A stretch of 64,000 nucleotides of DNA from Adiantum capillus-veneris. Taxonomy: Eukaryota; Streptophyta; Polypodiopsida; Polypodiales; Pteridaceae. This document shows positions 32,554 through 44,654 of this stretch, in pieces (within the stretch, counting starts at the first letter, position 1; the number at the start of each line of letters is the position of its first letter). A program made the position numbers and the translations under genes. Location: positions 77,495,935 to 77,559,934 of the forward strand of contig CM043950.1 of the NCBI GenBank assembly GCA_014529385.2, in the 5' to 3' direction. Below the pieces are notes generated by a model. It saw only the letters and a list, made by a program, of their open reading frames with translations, was not told the origin of the DNA and made no database searches.

Positions 32554-32914
32554 GTCCAGAATCAACCGCTTTCTATGATACCAATTGTCAAAGGAACATA
32601 ATAACAGAGATAGATAAAAAAAGATAGAGAAAGAGATGTTTGTATTGATGATTTTTTTATTGAGTTTTGATATAACAAAGAAGCAATTGAATATGGGCGC
32701 ACTCCGTTGTACGGAGCTCAAACCTCCCGCCCACCCGCGAGCTTCAGTCCGCTTGCATGCAGCGTCTCACTCGCACTCGCACTCGCACTCGCACTCACAG
32801 AAGAGGAGATCTGTGAATGATCCCCAAATGCACCACCCGTCGTTCTTTTATCCTTCTTTTCCTCGAAAAGCGTGTGACTTCTCAAAATAGCCGCTTTTTA
32901 GAGGTTCGATAGAC

Positions 32915-33752
32915 TCAATTTTCGCACCAAGTATAACTGCAAGAATACAATAAGAACATGATCACGAAGCGATCCGTAAAGGTTAGATTTTTAGGTACAT
33001 ACTTGTGAAGTCGCATAAACTTCTCCTTATACTCATGTACAATAAGACTTGGCTCATCCAAAAGTTGGTGTTGAAACTTGTAAAACTCCATTTTTCTATC
33101 CATTTCATAGTGTGGAGAACAATATCTTTTTATACGTTTGCGTTTTGAATTCCTCCCAAGTGATTGGAGTAACCTTTATTCGTTGTTTAAGGTAAGCTTT
33201 CCACCAAAGCTTTGTGGTTTGTCGAAGATAAACAACTGCAACCTTTGCTTTTTCTTCTTTAGAAAACTTCTTCAATGCAAAATAATCTTCTAACTCTTCA
33301 ATCCATGCTTCAAGATCTTTGCCAGCTTTTTCGATGCCATTAAACTCGTTAACCTTTGCCTTCTTGAAGACTTGCCGCAAAGATGCCTTTTCAGAGTCTT
33401 CATTTGTATCTTCTTCATCACCTCTCCTTCCTCGTCCTCTGCTTTCATTAGTTTCAGCTTCACCATCATCCCGTTCTCTTTCTTGTTGACGATATCTATG
33501 TCCACCACTATCGTTCCGACCATCACCACTTCCCCCATCACCACTATCACCAGTGCAAGTGCCCCAGCGCCGCCACGATGATTATGATTTCTTGGTGGAG
33601 TAGCATGGTTTTCACCTTCATATTCGCCATCAAGGTCCATATAGATATCGGGCTCTCGTGCTGCTTTACCCCATAGAGCCTCATCACGCTCCCGATTTGC
33701 TTATTCCAGATCTTCTCGCAGTTGCTGAATCAGGTCTTCTTGCACCTTCCAT
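32915..33752 (-). pseudogene. Array gag copy 6 (shows the shared frame break most clearly)
   Basis: Gag core FNGIEKAGKDLEAWIEELED to TPITWEEFKTQTYKKILF is open at 33380-33105. The rest of the domain (MEFYKFQHQLLDEPSLIVHE, FMRLHKYVP, TWCEN then stop) is open at 33103-32915 in the +1 frame. Together they match the Retrotrans_gag layout. The switch falls in TATAAAAAGATAT, where one A fewer would restore the frame. Confidence 0.8.
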
Positions 33753-34107
33753 GTCTAGAATCAACCGCTTGCTCTGATACCAATTGTCACATGAACAAAA
33801 TAACAGAGATAGACAGCAAAAGATAGAGAAAGAGATCTTTGTATTGATGAATTTTTTGCAGAGTTTTGATACAACAGAGGAGAAATTGAATATGGACGCA
33901 CTCCGTTGTACGAGGCTCGAACCTCCCACCCACTCCCAGACTTCAGTTTACTTGCATGGAACGTCTCACTCGCACTCGCACTCGCACTCGCAGAAGAGGA
34001 GATCTGTAAATGATTCCCAATTGCACCACCCGTTGTTCTTTTATCCTCCTTTTCCTCCAAACGCATGCGACTTCTCAAAATAGCCACTTTTTAGGTGTTC
34101 GATCGAC

Positions 34108-34934
34108 TCAATTTTTGCATCAAGTATACCTGCGAGAATAAGATAAGAACATCATCCTGAAGCGATCCGTAAAGGTTAGATTTTCAGGTGCATACTTGTG
34201 AAGTCGCATAAGCTTCTCCTCATAGTCATGTACAGTAAGACTTGTAAAACTCCATCTTTTTATCTATTTCATAATGTGGAGAACAATATCTTTTTATACG
34301 CTTGCGTTTTGAATTCCTCCCAAGTTATTGGAGTAACCTTTGTTTGCCTGTTAAGGTAAGCTTTCCACCAGAGCTTTGCGGTTTGTCAAAGATGAAGAAC
34401 TGCAACCTTTGCTTTTGCTTCTTCAGAGAACTTCTTCAATGCAAAATAATCTTCTAACTCTTCAATACATGCTTCAAGATCTTCGCCACTTTTCTCAATG
34501 CCATTAAACTCGTTAGACTTTGCCTTCTTGAAGACTTGTCACAACGGTGCCTTTTCAGAATCTTCATCTGTATCTTCTTCGTCATGTTTCCTTCTTCGTC
34601 CTCTCCTTTCATTAGTTTTAGCTTCACCGTCATCCCGTTCTCTTTCGTGTTGATGACCTCTACGTCCACCACCACCGTTCCCACCATCACCACTTCCACC
34701 ATCACCACTATCACCACCAGATGCACCAGCGCCGCCACGATGATTATGGTTTCCTTGTGGAGTAGCATGGTTTTTACCTTCATGTTCTCCATCAAGGTCC
34801 ACATAGATATGAGGCTCTCGTGCTGCTTTGCCCTGTAGAGCCTCAACACGCTCCTGATTTGCTTGTTCCAGATCTTCTCGCAATCGCAAAATAAGGTCTT
34901 CTTGCTTCTTCATCCTCCTCTCGTATCCTTGCAT
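34108..34934 (-). pseudogene. Array gag copy 7
   Basis: The N-terminal half is open (35066-34539, starting within the LTR), with coil, Gly-rich linker and basic/acidic stretch RRGRRRKHDEEDTDEDSEKA. The core continues in another frame. The end of the frame before the LTR has lost part of the PEDEPS linker. Confidence 0.75.
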
Positions 34935-35354
34935 GTCCAGAATCAACCACTTGCTTTGATACCGATTGTCACAGCAACAAAATAATAGAGGTAGACAGCA
35001 AATGATAGAGAAAGAGATCTTTGTATTGATGAATTTTTTGCAGACTCTCATACAACAGAGGACCAATTAAATATGGACGCAGTCCGTTGTACAGAGCTCG
35101 AACCTCCCGACCATCCCCAAGCTTTAGTCCGCTTGCATGCAGCGTCTCACTCGCACTCGCACTCGCACTCTCACTCGCAATCTCACTTGCACTCGCACTC
35201 GCAATCTCTCTTGCACTCGCACTTGCAATCGCACTCACAGAAGACGAGATCTGTGAATGATCCCCAAACGCAGCACCCGACGTTCTTTTATCCTTACTTT
35301 CCTCGAAAAGCATGTGACTTCTCAAAATATCCGCTTTTTAGGCGTTCGATCGAC

Positions 35355-36212
35355 TTGATTTTTGCACCAAGTATTCCTCCGAGAATAAGATAAGAACGTG
35401 ATCATGAAGCGATCCGTAAAAGGTTAGATTTTCAGGTGCATACTTGTAAAGTCGCATAAACTTATCCTTATACTCATGTATAGTAAGACTTGCCTCGTCC
35501 TTCGGTTGCTGCTGAAACTTTTAAAACTCCATCTTTTTATCCATTTCATAGTGTGGACAACAATATGTTTTTATACGCTTGTGTTTTGAGTTCCTCCCAA
35601 GTGATTGGAGTAAACTTTGTTCGTTGTTTAAGGTAACCTTTCCACTAAAACCTTGCGGTTTGTCGAAGATGAACAACTGCAACCTTTGCTTTTGCTTCTT
35701 TAGAGAACTTCTTCAATGCAAAATAATCTTCTAACTCTTCAATCCATGCTTCAAGATCTTCACCAGTTTCCTCGATGCCATTAAGCTCGTTAACCTTTGC
35801 CTTCTTGAAGACTTGCCGCAAAGCTGCCTTTTCAAAATCTTCATCTGTATCTTCTTCATGACATCCTGCTTCGTCCTCTCCTTTCATTAGTTTCAGCTTC
35901 ACGGTTATCCCATTCTCTTTCGTGTTGAAGACCTCTACGTCCAAAACCACCATTCCCACCATCACCACTTCCACCATCACCATTATCACCACCACTAGGT
36001 GTCCCAGCGCCGCCACGATTATCAAGGTTTCTTGGTGGAGTAGCATGGTTTTCCCCTTCATGTTCGCAATTAAGATCCACATAGATATCAGGCTCTCGTG
36101 CTGCTTTGCCCCGCAGAGCCTCAACACAATCCCGATTTGCTTGTTCCAGATCTTCTCGCAATCGCCGAATAAGGTCTTCTTGCTCCTTCATCTTCTTCTC
36201 GTATCCATCCAT
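35355..36212 (-). pseudogene. Array gag copy 8
   Basis: Start ATG at 36212 (LDMDGYEKKMKEQEDL). The N-terminal half is open to 35856; the core VNELNGIEETGEDLEAWIEE is open at 36127-35645 in a second frame. The LTR that follows (34965-35355) has the longest GAGTGC-type repeat tract in the array. Confidence 0.75.
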
Positions 36213-36564
36213 GTCCAGAATCAACCGCTTGCTCTCATACCAATTGTCACAGGAACAGAATAATAGAGATAGATAGTAAAAGATAGAGAAGGAGATCTTT
36301 GTATTGCAGAATGTTTTGCAAAGTTTTGATACAACAGAGGAGCAATTGAATATGGGCACACCCTGTTGTATGGAGCTCGAACCTCCCGATCAACCCCTAG
36401 CTTCAGTCCGCTTTCATGCAGTGTCTCACTCCCACTCGCACTCACACTCGCAGAAGAGGAGATCTGTGAATGATCCCCAAACGCACCACTCGTCGTTCTT
36501 TTATCCTTTTTTTTTCTCAAAAATCATGCAACTTCTCAAAATAGCCGCTTTTTAGGCGTTTCCA

Positions 36565-37398
36565 CTTGATTTTTGCACCAAGTATACCGGCGAGAATAAG
36601 ATAAGAAGGTGATCGTGAAGCAATCTGTAAAGGTTAGATTTTTAGAGTGCATACTTGTGAAGTCGCATAAACTTCTCCTTATAGTCATGTACAGTAAGAA
36701 TTGGCTCATCCTCAGGTTACTGCTGAAACATGTAAACCTCCATCTTTTTATCCATTTCATAGTGTGGAGAACAAAATCTTTTTATACGCTTGCAATTTGA
36801 ATTTCTCCCAAGTGATTGGAGTAACCTTTGTTCGCTGTTTCAGGTAAGCTTTCCACCAAAGCTTTGCGGTTTGTCGAAGATGAACAACTGCAACCTTTGC
36901 TTTTGCTTCTCCAGAGAACTTCTTCAATGCAACATAATCTTCTAACTCTTCAATCCATGCTTCAAGATCTTCGACAGTTATCTCGATGCCATTAAACTTG
37001 TTAAAATTTGCCTTCTTGAAGACTTGTCACAAAGCTTCCTTTTCAAAAACTTCATCTATATCTTCTTCCTGACATCTCCTTCATCCTTCTCTCCTTTCAT
37101 TAGTTTTAGCTTCACCGTCATCCCGTTCTATTTCGTGTTGACGACCTCTACGTCCACAAGCACCGTCCCACCATCACCACTATCACCACCGCCAGGTGCC
37201 CCAGCACCGCCCATTGATTATAGTATCGTGGTGTAGTAGCATGGTTTTCGCCTTCATGTTTGCCATCAAGGTCCACATAGATATCAGGCTCTCATGCTGC
37301 TTTGCCCTACAAAGCCTTAGCACGCTCCTGATTTTCTTGTTCCGCAGTTGCCGAATAAGATATTCTTGCTCCTTCATCTTCCTCTCGTATCCTTCCAT
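36565..37398 (-). pseudogene. Array gag copy 9
   Basis: Start ATG at 37398. The coil is shortened (EQEYLIRQLRNKK) by a deletion and the Gly-rich linker is reduced. Core and C-terminal blocks are recognisable but frame-broken. Confidence 0.7.
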
Positions 37399-37753
37399 GT
37401 TCAGAATCAACCGCTTGCTCTGATATCAATTGTCATAGGAACAGAACAATAGAGATAGATAGCAAAATATAGAGAAAGATATCTTTGTATTGATGAACTT
37501 TTTGCAGAGTTTTGATCCAACAGAGGAGCAATTGAATATGCGTGCACTCCGTTATACAGAGCTCGAACCTCCCGACCACCCCTGAGGTTCAGTTTTCTTG
37601 CATGCAGCGTCTCACTCTCACTCGCACTTGCACTCGCACAAGAGGAGAAATGTAAATGATTCCTTAACGCACCACCCGTCCTTCTCTTATCCTTCGTTTC
37701 CTTGAAAAGCATGTGACTTCTCAAAATAGGCGCTTTTTAGGCGTTCGATCAAC

Positions 37754-38596
37754 TCAATTTTTGCACCAACTATACCTGCGAGAATAAGATAAGAACGTGA
37801 TTGCGAAGCGATCCGTAAAGGTTAGATTTTTAGGTGCATACTGGTGAAGTCGCATAAACTTCTCCTTATACTCATGTACAGTAAAACTTGTCTCGTCCTC
37901 AGGTTGCTGCTGAAACTTATAAAACTCCATCTTTTTATCCATTTCATAGTGTGGAGAACAATATCTTTTTATACGCTTGCATTTTCAATTCCTCCCAAGT
38001 GATTGGAGTAACCTTTGTTCGCTAATTAAGGTAAGATTTTCACCAAAGCTTCGCGGTCTGTCAAAAATGAACAACTGCAACCTTTGCTTTTGCTTCTTCA
38101 CAGAAATTCTTCAATGCAAAATAATCTTCTAACTCTTGAATCCATGCTTCAAGATCTTCGCAAGTTTTCTCGATGCCATTAAACTCGTTAACCTTTGCGT
38201 CTTGAAGACTTGCCGCAAAGATGCCTTTTCAGAATCTTCATCTGTATCTTCTTCGTGAAGTCTCCTTATTCATCCTCTCCTTTCATAGTTATCAGCTTCA
38301 CTGTCATCCCGTTCTCTTTCGTGTTCATGACCTCTACGTCCACAACCACCGTTCCCACGATCACCACTATCACCACCACCTGGTGCCCCAACGCCGCCAC
38401 GATGATTATCGATTCCTGGTGGAGTAGCATGGTTTTTTCCTTAATGTTCGCTATCAAGATCCACATAGATATCACGCTCTCCTGTTGTTTTACCCCATAG
38501 AGCCTCAGCACGCTCTCGATTTTCTTGTTCTAGATCTTCTCACAGTCGCCGAATAAGGTCTTCTTGCTCCTTCATCTTCCTCTCGTATCCTTCCAT
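37754..38596 (-). pseudogene. Array gag copy 10
   Basis: Start ATG intact at 38596. The C-terminal block MEFYKFQQQPEDETSFTVHE ... TWCKN is open at 37942-37754. Coil, linker and core are present with indels. Confidence 0.75.
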
Positions 38597-38945
38597 ATCC
38601 AGAATCAACCGCTTGCTTTGATATTAATTGTCACAGGAACAGAATAATAAAGATAGATAGCAAAAGATAGAGAAAGAGATCTTTGTATTGATGAAATGTT
38701 TGCAGCGTTTTGATGGAAAAGAGGAGCAAATGAATATGGGCGCACTCCGCTGTATGGAGTTCGAACCTCCCGACCACCCCCGAGCTTTAGTCTGCTTGAA
38801 TGCAGCGTCTCACTCACACTCGCACTCCCAGAAGAGGAGATCTGTGAATGATCCGCAAACGCACCACCCGTCATTCTTTTATCCTTATTTTCCTTGAAAA
38901 GCATGCGACTTCTCAAAATAGCCGCTTTTTGGGCGTTCGATCAAC

Positions 38946-39808
38946 TCAATTTTTGCACCAAGTATACTTGCGAGAATAAGATAAGAACGTGATCATGAAG
39001 CAATCCTTAAAGGTTCGATTTTCAGGTGCATACTTGTGAAGTCGCATAAACTTCTCCTTATACTTATGTACAGTAAGACTTCGCTCGTCCTCAGGTTGTT
39101 GTTGAAACTTGTAAAACTCCATCTTTTTATCCATTTCATAGTGTGGAAGAAAAATATCTTTTTATACGCTTGCGTTTTGAATTCCTCCCAAGTGATTGAA
39201 GTAACCTTTGTTCGCTGTTTAAGGTAAGCTTTCCACCAAAGCTTTGCGGAACTTTGTCGAAGATGAATAACTACAACCTTTGCTTTTGCTTCTTCAATGA
39301 ACTTATTCAATGCAAAATAGTCTTCTAACTCTTCAATCCATGCTTCAAGATCTTCGCCAGTTTTCTCGATGCCATTAAACTCGTGAACCTTTGCCTTCTT
39401 GAAGACTTGCTGCAAAGCTACCTTTTCAGAATCTTCATCTATATCTTCTTTGTGACGTCTCCTTCTTCGTTCTCTCCTTTCATTAGTTTCAGCTTCATTG
39501 TCATCCCGTTCTCTTTCGTGTTGAGGACCTCTACGTCCACAACCACCGTTCCCACCATAACCACTTGCACCATCACCACTATCACCACCGCCAGGTGCCC
39601 TAGCACCACCAGGATGATTATGGTTTCCTGGTAGAGGTAGCATGGTTTTGCCTTCATGTTCTCCATCAAGGTTCACATAGATATAAGGCTCTCGTGCCGC
39701 TTTGCCGCGCAGAGCCTCAACATGCTCCTGCTTTTCTTGTTCCAGATCTTCTTGCAGTCGTTGAATCAAGTCTTCTTGCTCCTTCATCTTCCTCTCATAT
39801 CCTTCCAT
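38946..39808 (-). pseudogene. Array gag copy 11 (longest open gag, 275 codons)
   Basis: Open from 39820 to 38993: coil (EGYERKMKEQEDLIQRLQED), Gly/Asp linker, basic-acidic stretch, and core FNGIEKTGEDLEAWIEELED to WWKAYLKQRTKVTSITWEEF. It then passes the common frame-break site and finishes in a wrong frame. The true C-terminal block MEFYKFQQQPEDERSLTVHK is open at 39134-38946 in the +1 frame. It has no zinc knuckle and no protease, as in all copies. It is the best representative of the family. Confidence 0.8.
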
Positions 39809-40159
39809 GTCCAGAATCAACCGCTTGCTCTGATACCAATTGTCACAGAAATAGAATAATAGAGATAGACAGCAAAAGATAGAGAAAGAGATCTTTGTAT
39901 TGATGAATTTTTTGCAGAGTTTTGATACAACAGAGGAGCAATTGAATATGGGCGCACTCTATTGTACGGAGATCGAATCTCCCGACCATCCCCCAGCTTC
40001 AATCCGCTTGGATGCAGTGTCTCACTCGCACTCGCACTCGCAAAAGAGGAGATCAGTGAATGATCCCCAAACACACCACCCGTTGTTCTTTTATCCTTCT
40101 TCTCCTCGAAAATAATGCGACTTCTCAAAATAGCCGCGTTTTAGAAGTTCGATTGACTC

Positions 40160-40887
40160 GATTTCACACCAAGTATACCTACGAGAATAATATAGGAACA
40201 TGATCGCAAAGCGATCCGTAAAGGTTAGATTTTCAGGTGCATACTTGTGAAGTCCCATAGACTTCTCCTTACACTCATGTACAATAAGATTTGGTTCGTC
40301 CTCAGGTTGTTGCTGAAACTTGTAAAATTCCATCTTTTTCTCCATTTCATAGTGTGGAGAATAGTATCTTTTTATACGCTTGCATTTTGAATTCCTCCCA
40401 AGTGATTGGAGAAACCTTTGTTTGCACTTTTTAAGGTAAGATTTTCATTAAAGCTTTGCGGTTTGTCGAAGATGAACAACTGCAACCTTTGCTTTTGCTT
40501 CTTCAGAGAACTTCTTCAATGCAAAATAATCTTCTAACTCTTGATTCCATGCTTCAAGATCTTCACCAGTTTTCGCGATGCCATTAAACTTGTTAACCTT
40601 TGCCTGCTTGAAGACTTGCCACAAAGCTGCCTTTTCAGAATCTTCATCTGTATCTTCTTCATCACTTTTCCTTCTTCGTCCTCTCCTTTCATCAGTTTCA
40701 GCTTCACCGTCATCCCGTTCTCTTTGATGATTATGGTTTCCTGTGGAGTAGCATGGTTTTTCCTTCATGTTCGCCATCAAGGTCCACATAGATATCAGGC
40801 TCTCGTGCTGCTTTGCCCCGTAGAGCCTCAACACGCTCTTGATTTGCTTTTTCCAGATCTTCTCATAGTCGCCGAATCAGGTCTTCT
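40160..40887 (-). pseudogene. Array gag copy 12 (split by TRIM-like element 2)
   Basis: Gly-rich linker almost completely deleted (TGNHNHQRERDDGEAETDER). Core and C-terminal block present. Only the first few codons lie beyond the insertion, at 43147-43178 (start ATG 43178). Confidence 0.7.
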
Positions 40888-41044
40888 TGTTGAGCTTATA
40901 TATGAAGCTACTCAATATATTGCTTCTCTATATATGGCACCCAGGTCCCCTTTATATATACATCATCTCATGTGTGTATTCTGCGCACTTTGGGGTTCTA
41001 TTTATGTGGTGTCTCCTTCTCTCTCAACATGGTATCAGAGCAGT

Positions 41045-41560
41045 ACGTTTTTGTTTTCAATTTTTCTCCTCATTGAAAATGATTTTGCTGAAACTACCCG
41101 CACAAGACAATAGAACTAATGTGGTCTACAACTTTGCAGAATAATTTTTTTTTCAAATTTTGCACCGATTTTGAGTTATCGTTCTCGGACTGCATCATGT
41201 CCGAAAGGGAACTTTTGGTTTTTGTTTTCGATTCTTCTCCTCATTAAAAAGGATTTTGCAAAAACTACTTACGAAGTGCAATGGAATCGATGTGGTCTAC
41301 AACTTTGCAGAAGAATGTTTTTTCAAATTCTGCACCGATTTTGAGTTATCGTTCTCGGACTACGTATATATCCGAAAAGCAGCTTTTGTTTTTTGTTTTA
41401 AATTTTTCTCTTGATTGATAACGATTTTGCAGAAACTTTTTCCTGCAGGCAATGGAATTGATGTAGTCTACAACTTTGGAGAAGAAAGTTTTTTCAAATT
41501 CTGCACCGATTTTGGGTTATCGTTCTCGGACTACGAATATGTTTGAAAAGCAAATTTTCA
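41045..41560. repeat. About three 170-bp tandem units in TRIM-like element 2
   Basis: ATGTGGTCTACAACTTTGCA-type cores near 41120, 41290 and 41459, diverged homologues of the five-unit block in element 1. Confidence 0.8.
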
Positions 41561-41799
41561 CTTCTTGATTATATTTTCTCTTCATTAATCATATATTTGT
41601 TACTGATGTAACTTTGCTAGAGAAGCCAGTTACATATCGTTTCGATTTAGTCGAGCCGTTGATGATCGTCCAAATTCTATCGAGCTACTGTTGATACATA
41701 ATCTTTTGTTATATGATATATTTATTCATTGATTCTCGTATAATTATTCTTCTAGAGATATAATTTATGTCATTTTATTGATAATCTCTTGTTGATACC

Positions 41800-42310
41800 A
41801 TAGAAATTTTGATGGTACCATGATGATGTTTTGTTAGTACTTTGATCATGGTGATATTCGTTGATACTATGATGATATTTCATTCATACTATGATGTTGT
41901 TTCGTTGATACCATGGTTATTCTCGATGATACCATGATGATATTTTGTTGATACCATGGTTATCCTCGGTGATACCATGATGTTGTTTCGTTGATGCCAT
42001 AATGATATTTCATTGATACCATGGTTATTCTCGGTGATACCATGATGTTGTTTCATTGACGCCATGGTTATTCTCGGTGATATCATGATGTTGTTTCGTT
42101 GATGCCATGGTTATTCTCGATGATACAATGATGTTGTTTAGTTGATACCATAGTTATTCTCGGTGATACAATGATGTTGTTTCACTGATGCCATTGTAAT
42201 TCTCGATTATGCCATGGTTATTCTCGGTGATACCATGACGTTGTTTTGGTGATACCACGGTTATTCTCGGTGATACCATGATGCTTTTTATTGATACCAT
42301 GATGATTTAT
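41800..42310. repeat. Minisatellite in TRIM-like element 2
   Basis: GATACCATGATGTTGTTTCG / CATGGTTATTCTCGGTGATA units for about 500 bp, homologous to 29680-30130. Confidence 0.85.
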
Positions 42311-43564
42311 TTAATTTTATTGATACAATGATGATGTTTTGTTAATACTTTGATTATACTCATTGATATCACTATGTTGATAAATGTCAATTTATGTAAT
42401 ATATACACATGTCATTTGCATCACGTAATCACACATTTTGTACTTTTACGTGCATACTTTATGTACCTTATGTTGTCGTGTGTATATATGTCATCAAAAG
42501 AGTGGTGTCGCGAACCATCTCTTATGGCATTGTGAACGTAATTATTTACTAACGATGCTAATAATTTTCATGACTGTTTTTTGAGTCTATGATCTATGTA
42601 GGATTGATCAAAGAATTGATTTTATGAAGACAAACTTGGTGACAATAAAAGATTTATGAAGACATGTTTGGTGATGCCATATTAATGACAAGCTACACAA
42701 CAGATTCACGAAAACACTTTTGATTATGAGCCAATCGATAGCCTTTACAACTCTATATTGAACCTTTGTATTCATTATTGTATTTGATAGAATAGGAGTA
42801 ATGTAACTCCTCATAAAACATTCATTGTAAAAGGAGTGATGTAGCTCCTCATAAAATATTCATTGTAAAAGGAGTGATGTAGCTCCTCATGAACATTTGT
42901 ATATTCAATGTTTTTTATAATATAACGGTGGGTGTATATAGAGCTGTCGGTTTTTCCCTTGATCCCCCAAGGGTTTTTTCATCCACAGCTAGGGACCCTT
43001 ATTTGAGTGGGGGTGTTGAGCTTATATGTGAAGCTACTCAATATATGGATTCTCTATACCCCCTCTATATATAAATCATCTCATGTGTGTATTCTACACA
43101 CTTTGGGGTTCTATTTATGTGCTCTCTCCTTCTCTCTCAACATTCTTGCTCCTTCATCTTCCTCTCATATCCTTCCATGTCCAGAATCAACCGCTTGCTC
43201 TGATACCAATTGTCACATGAGCAGAATAATAGAGATAGACAACAAAAGATAGAGAAAGAGATCTTTCTATTGATGAATTTTTTGCCGAGTTTTGATACAA
43301 CCGAGGAGTAATTGAATATGGGCACACTCTTTTGTACGGAGCTCGAACTTCAGTCCGCGAGCTTCAGTCCACTTGCATGCAGTGTCTCACGCGCACCCGC
43401 ACTTGCACTCGTACTCACAATCGCACTCGCACTCGCACTCACACTCGCAGAAGAGGAGATCTGTGAATGATCCCCAAACACACCACCTGTCATTCTTTTA
43501 TACTTCTTTTCCTCGAAAAGCATGCCACTTCTCAAAATAGCCGCTTTTTAGGCATTCGATCGAC

Positions 43565-44409
43565 TCGATTTTCACACCAAGTATACCTACGAGAATAAGA
43601 TAATAACGTGATCACAAAGCGATCCGTAAAGGTTAGATTTTTAGGTACATACTTGTGAAGTCGCATAAACTTCTCCTTATACTCATGTACAGTAAGACTT
43701 GGCTCGTCCTCAAGTCGCTGTTGACATTTGTAAAACTCCATCTTTTTATCCATTTTGTAGTGTGGAGAACAGTATCTTTTTATACGCTTGCATTTTGAAT
43801 TCCTCCCAAGTGATTGGAGTAACCTTTGTTCGCTATTTAAGATAAGCTTTCCACCAAAGCTCTGCGGTTTTCCGAAGATGAACAACTGCATCTTTGCTTT
43901 TGCTTCTTCAATGCAAAATAATTTTCTAACTCTTCAATCCATGCTTCAAGATCTTCACCAGTTTTCTCGCTGCCATTAAACTCGTTAACCTTTGCCTTCT
44001 TGAAAACTTGCCGCAAAGCTGTCTTTTCAGAATCTTCATCTATATCTTCTTCGTCAGGTCTCCTTCTTTGTCCTCTTCTTTGATTAGTTTCAGCTTCACC
44101 ATCATCCCGTTTTCTTTCATGTTGACGACCTCTACATCCACCACCACCGTTCCCACCATCACCACTTGCACCATCACCACTATCACCACCGCAAGGTGCC
44201 CCAACGCTGCCACGATGATTATGGTTTCTTGGTGGAGTAGCATGGTTTGCACCTTCATGTTCGCAATCAAGGTCCACATAGATATCAGGCTCTCGTGCTG
44301 CTTTGCCCCGTAGAGCCTCAGCGCGCTCCCGACTTGCATGTTCCGGATCTTCTCGCAGTCGCCGAATCAGGTCTTCTTGCTCCTTCATCTTCCTCTCGTA
44401 TCCTTCCAT
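43565..44409 (-). pseudogene. Array gag copy 13
   Basis: Highest-coordinate complete unit. Start ATG at 44409; the frame is open to 43837 through coil, linker and the first part of the core, where a short deletion (ALKKQKQRC) shifts the frame. The C-terminal half is open at 43891-43532. Its upstream LTR (44439-44654) is truncated at the array border. Confidence 0.75.
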
Positions 44410-44654
44410 GTCTAGAATCAACCGCTTGCTCTGATACCAATTGTCACAGAAATAGAATAATAAAGATAGACAGCAAAAAATAGAGAAAGAGATCTTTGTA
44501 TTGATGAATTTTTTGCAGAGGAGCAATGGAATATGGGTGCACTCCGTTATACGGAGCTCGAAGCTCCCGACCACCCCGGAGGTTCAGTCTGCTTGCATGC
44601 AGTGTCTCAGTCGCACTCACACTCGCAATCGCAATCGCACTCGTAGAAGAGGGG

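Larger units (their letters stand above)
40888..43142 (+). mobile_element. TRIM-like non-autonomous copia element 2
   Basis: 2255 bp, same family as 28364-30978. LTRs at 40888-41029 (142 bp) and 43014-43142 (129 bp, short internal deletion), PBS TGGTATCAGAGC at 41030-41041, PPT TTTGAGTGGGGG at 43002-43013. Target duplication TTCT(T): one T is missing at the left border. No coding capacity. Inserted into array gag copy 12. Confidence 0.88.
10931..44654 (-). repeat. Tandem array of ~13 gag-only LTR retroelement units (TR-GAG-like)
   Basis: A ~1.19-kb unit repeats head-to-tail on the minus strand. Each unit has an LTR-like segment (~310-390 bp) ending TGTGACA, a two-base spacer, the initiator-Met-type primer-binding site TGGTATCAGAGC, then a gag reading frame. 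LTR-like copies: 10951-11280, 12141-12448, 13335-13650, 27585-27911, 31423-31739, 32585-32915, 33783-34108, 34965-35355, 36243-36565, 37427-37754, 38623-38946, 39838-40160, 43209-43565, 44439-44654 (truncated). No protease, RT, RNase H or integrase occurs in any unit. Spacing of the primer sites is 1.11-1.28 kb once the three inserted elements are subtracted. The 5' border of the LTR-like segment cannot be fixed because unit follows unit. Gag-only non-autonomous LTR elements (TR-GAG) are known in plants; long tandem arrays of them are what is unusual here. Confidence 0.85.

Noticed and set aside
33105-33130. A -1 programmed frameshift site in array gag
   Set aside because: The run is TAAAAAG, not an X XXY YYZ heptamer, and the shift needed is +1, so the classical -1 signal does not apply.
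11041-43252. Plus-strand ORFs rich in His-Ser (SHSHSHSQKRRSVNDP) and Thr-rich ORFs repeated through the array
   Set aside because: They are the opposite strand of the array LTR and of the Gly-rich gag linker; they recur only because the unit recurs.
10931-44654. CRISPR-like or gene-family array
   Set aside because: Unit is ~1.2 kb with LTR, PBS and gag; retroelement structure explains it, and this is eukaryotic DNA.
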